Assembly (NCBI GenBank): GCA_040349255.1
Contig: JBEQUE010000111.1
Span: 21,052 to 85,051, forward strand
Source: DATMER01 sp040349255
Lineage (GTDB): Bacteria; Acidobacteriota; Thermoanaerobaculia; Multivoradales; UBA5704
Reading direction: 5' to 3'
DNA length: 64,000 nt
Of the stretch, positions 52,008 to 60,129 are shown one piece after another (position 1 is the stretch's first letter; every line of letters begins with the position of its first letter). The notes below the pieces were generated by a model. The model saw nothing but the letters and a program-made list of their open reading frames with translations, was not told the origin of the DNA and ran no database searches. The translations under genes and the position numbers were made by a program.

Positions 52008-52040
52008 GTACATTCTTCTTGTACGACGAGCACTTGTCAA
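52008..52040 (-). promoter_or_regulatory. XRE gene promoter with overlapping palindromic operator
   Basis: On the minus strand TTGACA (52040-52035) and AAGAAT (52017-52012) are separated by 17 bp. The 17-bp inverted repeat GTACA-N7-TGTAC (52008-52024) covers the -10. This fits autoregulation by the XRE repressor encoded just downstream; the binding itself is inferred. Confidence 0.6.
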
Positions 52041-52152
52041 CAGGCGGGAAGAAGCAGGGCTTGGGAGGGACCGGGGGTGCCGCCGCGGATCCCGGGCAAC
52101 GCCGGTTCCTCCGTCCGGCGAACCGTCCGCCGGTGTGGCGAGGCCGATCAGC

Positions 52153-52713
52153 TCAGGATCGGAACAGGTCTGCGAGAGGGATTTCGAGGCCGGGCAGCAA
52201 GGGCGTCGTGAGCACGTCCCCGGTGGCAAGCTCGGCGGTTTTGTGGAAGCTGTTGCCGGAAGGAAGGAAGATGTGGACCCGGTCGGCCACCGGATCCACG
52301 AGCCAGTACTCGCGGACGCCGAACAACTCGTACCGGGCGAGCTTGAGCCGCTCGTCCAGGTGACGGCTGCCGGCGGAGAGGATCTCGACGACCAGATCGG
52401 GAGCGCCCTGGACATTCCTCTGTGTGAGGATGGGCGCCCGGTCCTTCGAGACGAAGAGAATGTCCGGCTGGAGGACATCGTGCCGGGAGAGGAGGACGTC
52501 GGTCGGGGCGGCGAGGACCTCGCCGAGACCGTGTTCCTCCACGAACACGTGCATCCGGGAGCCGAGGCGCATCGAGACGCGCTGATGCCGCACCGTGGGC
52601 GCTGGGGACACGTAGTGCTCTCCGTCGAGGATCTCGTGGCGCTGGCCATCCTCGGGGATGAGCTCGTAATCCTCGTAGGTGAGCTTGCGGTGAGCTGTGT
52701 CGCGAACGGCCAT
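52153..52713 (-). CDS. Uma2-family (DUF820) putative nuclease
   Basis: A 186-aa protein of the Uma2 family, a PD-(D/E)XK-like fold. The motifs visible are LTYEDYELIPEDGQRHEILDGE, APTVRHQRVSMRLGSRM, the acidic motif VLQPDILFVSKDR, and GAPDLVVEILSAGS with the D-x-V-V-E-I-L core, followed by YELFGVREYWLVDP. The ATG at 52713 is directly before the conserved start. Its function in cells is poorly known; members are often clustered and mobile. A palindrome lies 27 bp upstream. Confidence 0.87.
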   Translation of the reverse strand: MAVRDTAHRKLTYEDYELIPEDGQRHEILDGEHYVSPAPTVRHQRVSMRLGSRMHVFVEEHGLGEVLAAPTDVLLSRHDVLQPDILFVSKDRAPILTQRNVQGAPDLVVEILSAGSRHLDERLKLARYELFGVREYWLVDPVADRVHIFLPSGNSFHKTAELATGDVLTTPLLPGLEIPLADLFRS

Positions 52714-52739
52714 GGCGGCTCCCCTTTCAGCGCGTCTTT

Positions 52740-52757
52740 GACATGCTAGCACATGTC
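52740..52757. promoter_or_regulatory. Palindrome upstream of the Uma2 gene
   Basis: GACATG-N6-CATGTC (52740-52757), the centre being CTAGCA. It lies 27 bp before the Uma2 start on the minus strand, overlapping a TAGCAT that could be the -10. An operator role is inferred. The rest of 52758-52973 shows only CTGTC-GA-GACAG at 52913-52924 and a weak -10-like TATCTT at 52905-52910. Confidence 0.4.
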
Positions 52758-52973
52758 ATCGGTCATCGGAAAGCGAGCGGACGGCACGAGGCGGATCATA
52801 TCCTCGACCGCCGGCTGACGGATGGTACTGCCATCGTGCGAGGCGTGTCTCTACTGGAGGCGCGATCCCGCTCCGCGGCCGCCTGAACATTTCCGGCGAT
52901 CCCGTATCTTTACTGTCGAGACAGAAGCGTCAGGCTCAAGCCGGCGCCCACAATCACTTCGAGAGCCGGGGAG

Positions 52974-53303
52974 ATGAGCTTGAGCCTGAAAACGGCGGGC
53001 AGCGTTCACGACAAGAACTACACCCCTCTTCAGGGCAGGAACGACGGTCATCCACCCATCGACCGCCTTCGGGATTACCACCAGGGACAGCTCACGGAGA
53101 CCGAGGAAGGCAATCTCCAGGAGCATTTCGTCGCATGCCGGGAGTGCCGGGAAAGGATGCTCGAGCCGGCCCGATTCCTGGACGGTGTGGCGGAGAGCGC
53201 CCGCTGGGATCCCGAGGAGCTCGTCCAGGAGTGGCTGAAAGTCAGGGCGGCTCTCCGGCAGGACGACACTGAGGCAGTCCTTCCAGCCACCAGGAATTCC
53301 TGA
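52974..53303 (+). CDS. Small zf-HC2-like protein preceding the STAND-nuclease gene
   Basis: A 109-aa protein whose core (DRLRDYHQGQLTETEEGNLQEHFVACRECRERMLEPARFLDGV) matches the zinc-binding anti-sigma zf-HC2 module: H-x3-C-x2-C with the preceding helix. No membrane segment follows and no sigma factor gene is adjacent, unlike the pair at 40611-42238. It ends 34 nt before the 1328-aa STAND-nuclease gene on the same strand. A regulatory or sensor role for its neighbour is inference. Confidence 0.72.
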   Translation: MSLSLKTAGSVHDKNYTPLQGRNDGHPPIDRLRDYHQGQLTETEEGNLQEHFVACRECRERMLEPARFLDGVAESARWDPEELVQEWLKVRAALRQDDTEAVLPATRNS

Positions 53304-53322
53304 AGCACAGCGCCCGGTGTCA

Positions 53323-53328
53323 TAGAAT
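53323..53328 (+). promoter_or_regulatory. Candidate -10 element (TAGAAT) directly before the STAND-nuclease gene
   Basis: TAGAAT ends nine bases before ATG 53338 and there is no SD between them. The 1328-aa gene could thus have its own leaderless transcript besides readthrough from the zf-HC2 gene. Confidence 0.42.
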
Positions 53329-53337
53329 CCCGCCTCG

Positions 53338-56300
53338 ATGGCGTCTCCTCCGGAGCCGGGGCTTCTGCCTGGCGATTCCCTCCATTCCCTCCCCAGACGG
53401 GTTTTTCTGGCGAGCTCCCGCAGACCCCGTGCCGACGAGCATGGATTCGTCCTGTCTCTGCCCGAGGCCGAAGCCCTTACCGCGTCGGACCTGCTTCGGT
53501 GCTCCGCCGCCCTCGTGGTCGCACCTCCCTGGACCGGAAAGACTTTCGTCTCCGATCAGCTCGACAACGCGCTGAACCTCGACGGAAAGCTGCGGAAGAA
53601 GGTCAGCTTCGAGAGGCCGGCCGCCTCGTTGAAGCCGCCCTGGTGGGATTCCTGGCGGTCCAGGGGCGAGGCTTGGTGGATCGTCGACGCGATCGACGAG
53701 GACGAGCGCCGTGGAGACTGCCGGATCGACGAGATCCTCGATCTTCTGGAGGAGCTGACGAAAGAGGAACGCAGCCGCCTCCATGTCCTGTTCTTCTGTC
53801 GTGAAAGCGAGGTGCCGGCGAAGTTCCTGAGCCGGGCCGAGCGCCTCTTCGGCTCATGGAGCGTGGCCCGACCTCCGGGCCTCCGGCGGCTTCGCCTCGC
53901 CGGGCTCGACCGGGGCTCCGCCAGGGACCTCGTGGGAGAGGACGCCCTGGAACGTATCTGTGGCCTGATCGAGGCGAACGGGCTCCAGGAGATCGCGGCG
54001 CTCCCCGCGGTCCTGGAGTCCCTGAAGAAGTATGAGCCCGGCCGGTCCCTCGACCGGCGGGAGGTCTGGCGTGGAGTCCTGCTGAGCCTCCTGCGGGAGC
54101 CGCGCAGCTCGGGGCGCATCTCCACCTCTCCGATCGAGGTCGAGGACCTCTTCGCGGTTTCCCAGAGGCTTGCGGCCCTCCTCACGTTCAGCGATCGACA
54201 GGAGGGATGGGGAACGGATTTCGAGACCCTCGTTCACCCGGATGAGAAGGAGTTCCGCGTCCTCCGCGAGGCGGCGCGGCAGGCAGTTCGAACCGCCGTG
54301 TTCGAGCCGTCGGGGGCCGGGTTCCGTTTCGCCCAGGACCACGTGCGGCAGTGGTTCGCCGCCTTCGCGCTGGAGGACCTTTCCCTGGCCGGCGCCAGGC
54401 CTCTGCTCACGGCGGAGGACGGCAGCCCGAATCCAGCTCACGCGGGGATCATGGACCTCCTGACCAAGATCGCCAAGGATCCGGCGTTACGGCGATGGAT
54501 CGATGAGGTCCATGGAGGGATCGTTCCGCCGTCGGGCGCGGTGCCTTGGACTCTGGCCGAAGCCCGCAACGCGCTCGACCGGCTCCAGGAACGGGCCCGT
54601 ACCGCTCCCTGGGGACTGGCTCTGGGGAACGAGAAACGCCTCGCCCAGCTCGCGACGCCCGGACTCGGCGCGGAGATCGCTCGGCGGCTGGAAGAGCCCC
54701 TGGTCGCCACGGAGTACGAGCTGCTTCTGGATGCGGCTCTGGCCGTCGGCGCTCCCGAGGTCGTTCCCACCGCGGTTCGAATCCTTCTCAACCGAGCCCT
54801 GGAGCCTAGACTACGGACCCGCGCGGCGGATCTGGTGGCCGAGCTCGGCAGCGGAGAGGAACTACAAAGCCTCGACGTCTGGACCCGTTCCGAGGACGAG
54901 GATCCAGGCGCGGACAGCGCGCGTTCCATCCTCGCTGCGGCTCTCTATCTGACTTCCCTGTGGAGTTTTGAGACCGCTGCGCGCTTCGCTCTGTCCCGCC
55001 AACGGCAACCGGGCAACGACTGGCTGCAGCGCTTGCTTGCCAAGGACCTCAATCTTGACTTCGCCCGACAGCTGGTCGAGGTGCATTTCCCTGGGCGCAC
55101 CGATCTTCTTGAAGAGCATCTGATGCGTCGAGCCCTCGTCACCGTTCTGGAGCATGGGGAGGCTGGCAATGCCGCATTGAGGATGCTGTGGTCGATTGTT
55201 GTCCACGATGAGGACATCGACAATATGGACGCCCGTGAAATCCTCGTGGCGTTAGGACGATCTCCAGATTCCCGGCGGAGGGTCTTCCTGCACGGGCTCG
55301 TCCAGGATCCGGACCGCAGGAGGATCGAAGCGTGGCGCTGGACCTCCATGCTCAAGGGAGAGGATGCCGAGTGGCTGCTGGAGGTGATTCGGGAGCGCGG
55401 AGGCAGCCCGGACTGGCTTCGCGAAACGCTGTTCTTCCTCTCCCAGTACCAGGGCGTCAATCGGTCCCTCCGTCTCAGGATTCGGCGGAGCCTCAAGGGC
55501 TGGGACTCCGCGCGGGTCCTGGAGCTAGACCGGCTGCAGAAGAGCTGGCGGGAAACGGAGAGACGCCGCCGCAGACGAGAGGCGGGAAGGGCGGAAATCC
55601 AGGACCTTGCGCCGCTCGTCCGTTTCACGTTGAGCGATCCGGATCTCGACCTCCGAACCAGGATGCTGCGTCTTTCCTGGTCCTGTTTCGTCAAGCCGAG
55701 TTTTCGGCCGACCAACGTCCGTGGGCTGTGGGACGAGCTGGAGGAAAGCCTCCGAGGCGAGGTCGTCGAGGTGTGCCACAGGGCTCTCGTCGAGTGCGAG
55801 CCCACGCCCATTCCTGAAGGAGCGAGCTTTCCGACAAGAATCCTGTGGGAGGCCGCCTGCTTCGAGAAACTCCTGGTTGAAGATCCAGGCCTCGTGCTCA
55901 CCTCCGGGCTCATCCGGAAATGGCTTCCGGCTGTTCTCCACACCTGGGAGACCGACTGGAAGATGGTGCTCCAGAGGTGCCTCGATGTGGACCGGGAGCT
56001 TTCCGAAAACCTGATCGTCGAAGCGGTTCTTCGCGATCTCCGGAAAGAGCCGGAAGGCACCTCCTACACCGCACAGGAGGTCCTGCCCGTAACGGGGAGC
56101 GAACGGCTGATCACCCGACTCCTCGAAGAGGCTGTGCTGGTTCCGGCGTTTTCACAGAAAGGCCGGATCGACCTGCTCGCGCGAATATCCCGGATTTCTC
56201 CGCACCGGACTGCCGAGATCGCCCGACTCTGGGCGGATGACCCTGAGGCTGGGTCGGAATTACAGGAGGCCGGCATCGATATCCTTCTTGCTTCGTCTCC

Positions 56301-57324
56301 TGAAGAAGGGTGGAAGCGGCTGGCCGGGAGGATGGAAGAGGAAGGCGCCCGGCCTGTCCTGCTCCGCATGCGTTCTCTGCTGCCCCACCACGCGGGTCCG
56401 AAAGCCGACTTCGAGACCTGGTCCTCCGGCCTGCTGGAGCGGCTTGCGGTCTGTCTTCACGAAAATCTCCCTGCTGCGGAGCGGACACCCGGGCAGGCCC
56501 ACGATCTCGGCGGAGATAGGGACCTGGGCTCGGTGAGAGACTTCATTCCAGCCCTCCTCTTGCGCCGGAACCTGGAAGGAGACGCCGGGGCGCTCGAACG
56601 TCTCGCCCAGAGATATCCGGCTGTGCGGCGCTGGCTCGATCAGACCCGGGCGCAGGAAGGAGCCGAGGGTGTGCTGGTCACCCTGGACTCCGCCCGCCCG
56701 GTTCCTCCCGGCACGATCCCGGCGGAGAAGGTCGTCCTTCTCCTCCAGGATGCACGGTACCGCCTGCTCCGCACTGCCGACGACCTGCAGGCTGTCGTCC
56801 TCGAAGAACTGCGGGCCATCGCCCTGGACGCCAAGCAGCACCTGGCCCTGCTCTATCGGCCTCAAGACAAGGATGGAAAGCGCCGGCGTCTGCCGGAGGA
56901 CGCCCTGCAGGCCTATCTCTACTGCCGGCTGACCGATCGGCTTTCCAGGGGCACGCTGGAGCCGCGTCCTGTCATCACCCTGAACCGCGAGCCTCTCGCC
57001 ACCCGCAACATGCGGAACGACATCAAGATCGAGGCCCGATCCCTCGACAACCGCCCGCTGACGCTGATCGTCGAGGTCAAATGGTCCGACAACCAGGACG
57101 TGTGGACCAGTCTCGCCGAGCAGCTCGGCCGGCGATACCTGAAGGAAAGCAACCTGACGCACGGCATCTATTTTGTGGGTTTATGCGGGCCTTCCGGATC
57201 CGGCCTCGACGACTGGCGGGCTCGTCTGGAGGAGCAGGCGCGGGGTTTTCAGCAGGAGGAGCCCGGCCTGAGGATCAGCCCGTTTCTGTTGGACCTGCGG
57301 TGGGAGATCGACGGGGTTCCCTAG
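53338..57324 (+). CDS. STAND-like ATPase with helical repeats and C-terminal PD-(D/E)XK nuclease motif
   Basis: A 1328-aa protein. Walker A is APPWTGKT at residues 62-69 (first Gly replaced by Ala) and Walker B is WWIVDAIDED with D117 and D120-E121, followed by LHVLFFCRES as a sensor strand, a NACHT-like layout. Residues about 330-1050 are helical and HEAT-like, plausibly the sensor. The C-terminal 130 residues contain D1228 (NDIKIEA), E1246-x-K1248 (LIVEVKWSDN), then AEQLGRRYL and HGIYFVG, matching the D...ExK...Q...Y order of PD-(D/E)XK nucleases. Effector at the C-terminus is unlike Avs proteins, which carry it at the N-terminus. Not recognised as a named system. Confidence 0.78.
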   Translation: MASPPEPGLLPGDSLHSLPRRVFLASSRRPRADEHGFVLSLPEAEALTASDLLRCSAALVVAPPWTGKTFVSDQLDNALNLDGKLRKKVSFERPAASLKPPWWDSWRSRGEAWWIVDAIDEDERRGDCRIDEILDLLEELTKEERSRLHVLFFCRESEVPAKFLSRAERLFGSWSVARPPGLRRLRLAGLDRGSARDLVGEDALERICGLIEANGLQEIAALPAVLESLKKYEPGRSLDRREVWRGVLLSLLREPRSSGRISTSPIEVEDLFAVSQRLAALLTFSDRQEGWGTDFETLVHPDEKEFRVLREAARQAVRTAVFEPSGAGFRFAQDHVRQWFAAFALEDLSLAGARPLLTAEDGSPNPAHAGIMDLLTKIAKDPALRRWIDEVHGGIVPPSGAVPWTLAEARNALDRLQERARTAPWGLALGNEKRLAQLATPGLGAEIARRLEEPLVATEYELLLDAALAVGAPEVVPTAVRILLNRALEPRLRTRAADLVAELGSGEELQSLDVWTRSEDEDPGADSARSILAAALYLTSLWSFETAARFALSRQRQPGNDWLQRLLAKDLNLDFARQLVEVHFPGRTDLLEEHLMRRALVTVLEHGEAGNAALRMLWSIVVHDEDIDNMDAREILVALGRSPDSRRRVFLHGLVQDPDRRRIEAWRWTSMLKGEDAEWLLEVIRERGGSPDWLRETLFFLSQYQGVNRSLRLRIRRSLKGWDSARVLELDRLQKSWRETERRRRRREAGRAEIQDLAPLVRFTLSDPDLDLRTRMLRLSWSCFVKPSFRPTNVRGLWDELEESLRGEVVEVCHRALVECEPTPIPEGASFPTRILWEAACFEKLLVEDPGLVLTSGLIRKWLPAVLHTWETDWKMVLQRCLDVDRELSENLIVEAVLRDLRKEPEGTSYTAQEVLPVTGSERLITRLLEEAVLVPAFSQKGRIDLLARISRISPHRTAEIARLWADDPEAGSELQEAGIDILLASSPEEGWKRLAGRMEEEGARPVLLRMRSLLPHHAGPKADFETWSSGLLERLAVCLHENLPAAERTPGQAHDLGGDRDLGSVRDFIPALLLRRNLEGDAGALERLAQRYPAVRRWLDQTRAQEGAEGVLVTLDSARPVPPGTIPAEKVVLLLQDARYRLLRTADDLQAVVLEELRAIALDAKQHLALLYRPQDKDGKRRRLPEDALQAYLYCRLTDRLSRGTLEPRPVITLNREPLATRNMRNDIKIEARSLDNRPLTLIVEVKWSDNQDVWTSLAEQLGRRYLKESNLTHGIYFVGLCGPSGSGLDDWRARLEEQARGFQQEEPGLRISPFLLDLRWEIDGVP

Positions 57325-57720
57325 AGGCTCGTCGAGTCTGACGAGGCTCTCGACGTCCCCGACGAGAGTCTCATCACCTCGACGAGAGGCTCGACGGCTT
57401 CGACGAGAGGTCCGGCCGGCTCTTCGAGAGGCTCGACGAGTCCGATCCGGGGCTCGAGGACCTCGATGAGAAGCTCGACGAGTCCGACGAGCGGCTCGAC
57501 GACCTGGATGAGCGGCTCGAGAGGTCGACGAGAGCTTCGACGAGCTTGACGAGAGGCTCGTCCAACTCGACGAGAGGCTCAACGAGGTCGACGAGAGGCT
57601 CGTCCGGTTCGACGAGAGGCTCGTCGTCCTCTTCGGGAGGCCCGGGAAGTCTCGCGAGAGGCTCGACGGGCTCGACGAGAGTCTGAAAACGAGGAACGGC
57701 GGGGCTTTGCGAGTCCGGGA
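57325..57720. repeat. Degenerate 21-bp repeat with heptad coding pattern, after the STAND-nuclease gene
   Basis: This gene-free convergent gap is filled by variants of YTCGACGAGAGGCTCGNCN. The core CGACGAG-AGG-CTCGTCG is a 7-bp stem with loop AGG. The period is exactly 21 bp around 57544-57620. In plus-strand segments the units read as heptads (LDERLNEVDERLVRFDERL), but at least two frame changes and the lack of a start argue against a working gene. The minus strand is also open in places for the same reason. No terminator could be separated from the repeats. Confidence 0.8.
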
Positions 57721-58884
57721 TCAGCACAGGAACATCGGCAGCCCCATCACCCCGGTGATGTTCGCCCGGTACTGCGCGGTGTCGTAGAACCGCTCGACGT
57801 CCACCCGCCGGGTGCCTTCGCCGACGGTCTCGATGGGCTCGGTGGTGTAGCGGCCGGCCTGGACCGCGACCAGGCGGCCGGATTTTCCTCCCAGGATCAG
57901 GTCGGCGGCGAGGTTCGCGAAATTGCTCGCGACGAGGCGGTCGAGCGAGTCCGGCGGACCCGAGCGCATCAGGTAGCCGAGGCGCTGGTAGATCACCCGG
58001 TCGCCGGTGGTCTTCTGGAGCTCCTCGCGCAGGTAGCGGCCCACGCCTCCGAGCTCGCGGTTGCCCACGGCGTCGGCCTCGCCGGATTCGAAGGGCTGGC
58101 CTCCGATCGGGTAGGCGCCCTCCGAGATCGCGGCCACCGCGTAGTTGCTCGGGTTCGAGCGCTTGTCCTCGGCCATCATCTCGACCACGGCCTGGCCGTC
58201 GAACGGCACCTCGGCGATCAGGGCGCGGTCCGTGCCGGCGAGGTAGGAGGCGAGCAGGCAGGTCTCGCCCGAGTTGCGGCCGAAGAGCTCCACCACCAGG
58301 TAGCGCTCGTGCGAGCCCGCCGCGGTCCGCAGGTCGTTGATGAAGTTGACCGAGCGCGTCACCGCGGTCGAGAAGCCGATGCAGTAGTCCGTGCCGAAGA
58401 CGTCGTTGTCCATGGTCTTCGGCAGGCCGAGGATCTTCACGCCCTCCTGGTGCAGCCTCCGGGCGAAGGAGAGCGTGCCGTCGCCGCCGATCGCCACCAG
58501 GGTGTCGAGCTTCAGGAACTCCAGCGTCTCCAGGGCGGCGGCGGTCAGGTCCACCTTGCCGCCCGGGCCTGGCGGCGGCGCGGAGCCGCGGAGGTGATCG
58601 GGGATGCCGTCCGGCCTGGTGATCGCCGGATTGATCCGCGAGGTGTGGAGGACCGTGCCGCCGCTCCGGTCGATGGTCCGGGTGTTCGCCCGGGTCAGCG
58701 GCAGCATCCACTTCTCGTTGTCGGCGTCGGTGAAGGGGAGAATGTTGAGCAGGGCCGCCCAGCCGCGGCGCAGCCCCACGACCTCGTAGCCCTCCTCCCG
58801 CATCCGCCAGACGAAGGTCTTGATCGCCGCGTTCAGGCCCGGGACGTCGCCGCCGCCGGTCAGGATTCCGACCCGCTTCGGCAT
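57721..58884 (-). CDS. pfkA: 6-phosphofructokinase
   Basis: A 387-aa PfkA-superfamily enzyme, phosphorylating fructose 6-phosphate at C1. ILTGGGDVPGLNAAI is the N-terminal phosphate loop, GGDGTLSFA the GGDGT loop, PKTMDNDVFGTD the catalytic T-x-D-x-D region, and VELFGRNSGE the sugar-contact segment. The residue pair that usually separates ATP from pyrophosphate enzymes is mixed: Gly in GGDG (ATP type) and Lys in PKTMDND (PPi type). The start overlaps the stop of the next small gene (ATGA) in a four-gene sugar operon with two GAPDH genes. Confidence 0.93.
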   Translation of the reverse strand: MPKRVGILTGGGDVPGLNAAIKTFVWRMREEGYEVVGLRRGWAALLNILPFTDADNEKWMLPLTRANTRTIDRSGGTVLHTSRINPAITRPDGIPDHLRGSAPPPGPGGKVDLTAAALETLEFLKLDTLVAIGGDGTLSFARRLHQEGVKILGLPKTMDNDVFGTDYCIGFSTAVTRSVNFINDLRTAAGSHERYLVVELFGRNSGETCLLASYLAGTDRALIAEVPFDGQAVVEMMAEDKRSNPSNYAVAAISEGAYPIGGQPFESGEADAVGNRELGGVGRYLREELQKTTGDRVIYQRLGYLMRSGPPDSLDRLVASNFANLAADLILGGKSGRLVAVQAGRYTTEPIETVGEGTRRVDVERFYDTAQYRANITGVMGLPMFLC

Positions 58885-59072
58885 CAGTGGTCCAGGGAAG
58901 GCTTGAACGGCCGGTCTGCCGGCGGGCGCGGATCGTCGAGGTCCGCGGTCCGGGAGATTGCCGGCAGGAGGAGGCGCAGGTCCTGGAGATATTCCTCCAG
59001 CGTGCGCCGCACGGTCTGCTCGATCATCTCCCGGAGATCGTCCATCGTCAGGTCCTTCACCGATGTCGCCAT
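58884..59072 (-). CDS. Small 62-aa helical protein between gap and pfkA
   Basis: A 62-residue product (MATSVKDLTMDDLREMIEQTVRRTLEEYLQDLRLLLP) with one long amphipathic helix and a Pro/Asp-rich tail. The start ATG follows AAGAAGGAGAACTGGCC. Its stop overlaps the pfkA ATG. The sequence resembles small proteins encoded next to toxins, but no toxin is present here. Its place between two glycolytic genes suggests expression with them; function unknown. Confidence 0.62.
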   Translation of the reverse strand: MATSVKDLTMDDLREMIEQTVRRTLEEYLQDLRLLLPAISRTADLDDPRPPADRPFKPSLDH

Positions 59073-59100
59073 GGCCAGTTCTCCTTCTTACCAGCGCTTC

Positions 59101-60129
59101 CTAGCCTTCCAGTCCCCCTACCGCCACGAGCCGGTCGATCAGGTCGACCACCCGGTTCGAGTAGCCCCACTCGTTGTCGTACCAGGCCACCACCTTGACG
59201 TAGCCGTCGCCGGCCGACTTGGTCGACAGCGCGTCGAAGATCGAGGAGTGCGGGTTGCCGATGATGTCCGAGGAGACCAGCGGCACCTCGCTGTACTCGA
59301 CGATCTTCGAGAGCGCCCCCTCCGACGCCTCGCGCACCGCCGCGTTGACCTGCTCGACCGAGGGCTTGTCCCGCAGCCGGGCCACCAGGTCGACGATCGA
59401 GCCGTCCGGCACCGGCACGCGCATCGCCATGCCGTCGAGCTTGCCTTTCAGGTCGGGCAGCACCTTGCCCACCGCCCGCGCCGCGCCGGTGGTGGTGGGG
59501 ATGATGTTCTGCGCCGCCGCCCGGCTGCGCCGCAGGTCCTTGTGCGGCACGTCGGCCAGCCGCTGGTCGTTGGTGTAGGCGTGGACCGTGGTGATGAACC
59601 CCTCCTCGATGCCGAAGCGCTCGTGGAGGATCTTCGCCAGCGGCGCCAGGCAGTTCGTGGTGCAGGAGGCGTTCGAGACCAGCCGGTGCCCGGGCTCGAG
59701 CTTGTCGTCGTTGACCCCGACCACGATCGTGGCGTCGATCTCGTCCTTCGCCGGCACGGTCAGGATCACCTTCTTGGCGCCGCCCGCGAGGTGCTTGGCG
59801 AGCGCCTCCTTCTTGGTGTGGACGCCGGTCGACTCGATGACGATGTCCGCGCCGAGCTTTCCCCAGGGGATCTGCGACGGGTCGCGCTCGGCGGTCATCT
59901 CGATCCGCTTGCCGTCCACGGACATGGAGTCCTCGTCGTAGGTGACCTCCTTCGGGAAGACGCGCATCAGGGAGTCGTACTTGAGGAGGTAGGCGAGCTG
60001 CTCGTTCTCGTAGAGGTCGTTGATCGCCACGACCTCCAGGTCGTCGCGCTCGGAGAGGATGCGGAAGACGCTGCGGCCGATGCGCCCGAAGCCGTTGATG
60101 CCGATGCGAGTGGTCTTCTTCGTAGGCAT
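59101..60129 (-). CDS. gap: Glyceraldehyde-3-phosphate dehydrogenase, canonical copy
   Basis: A 342-aa type I GAPDH. The motifs are RIGINGFGRIGRSVFRIL for the nucleotide fold, SNASCTTNCLAPLAKIL with catalytic Cys, TTVHAYTNDQ with catalytic His, NIIPTTTGAARAVGKVLPDLKGKL for the inorganic phosphate site, and WYDNEWGYSNRVVDL. It converts glyceraldehyde 3-phosphate to 1,3-bisphosphoglycerate with NAD(P)+. ATG 60129 (or GTG 60132) overlaps the stop of the divergent paralogue upstream, so the two are translated as a pair. Confidence 0.97.
   Translation of the reverse strand: MPTKKTTRIGINGFGRIGRSVFRILSERDDLEVVAINDLYENEQLAYLLKYDSLMRVFPKEVTYDEDSMSVDGKRIEMTAERDPSQIPWGKLGADIVIESTGVHTKKEALAKHLAGGAKKVILTVPAKDEIDATIVVGVNDDKLEPGHRLVSNASCTTNCLAPLAKILHERFGIEEGFITTVHAYTNDQRLADVPHKDLRRSRAAAQNIIPTTTGAARAVGKVLPDLKGKLDGMAMRVPVPDGSIVDLVARLRDKPSVEQVNAAVREASEGALSKIVEYSEVPLVSSDIIGNPHSSIFDALSTKSAGDGYVKVVAWYDNEWGYSNRVVDLIDRLVAVGGLEG

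Noticed and set aside
57374..58711. 445-aa minus-strand open frame over pfkA and the 21-bp repeats
   Set aside because: It is out of frame with pfkA; its Ser/Arg-rich end is only the repeat read backwards.
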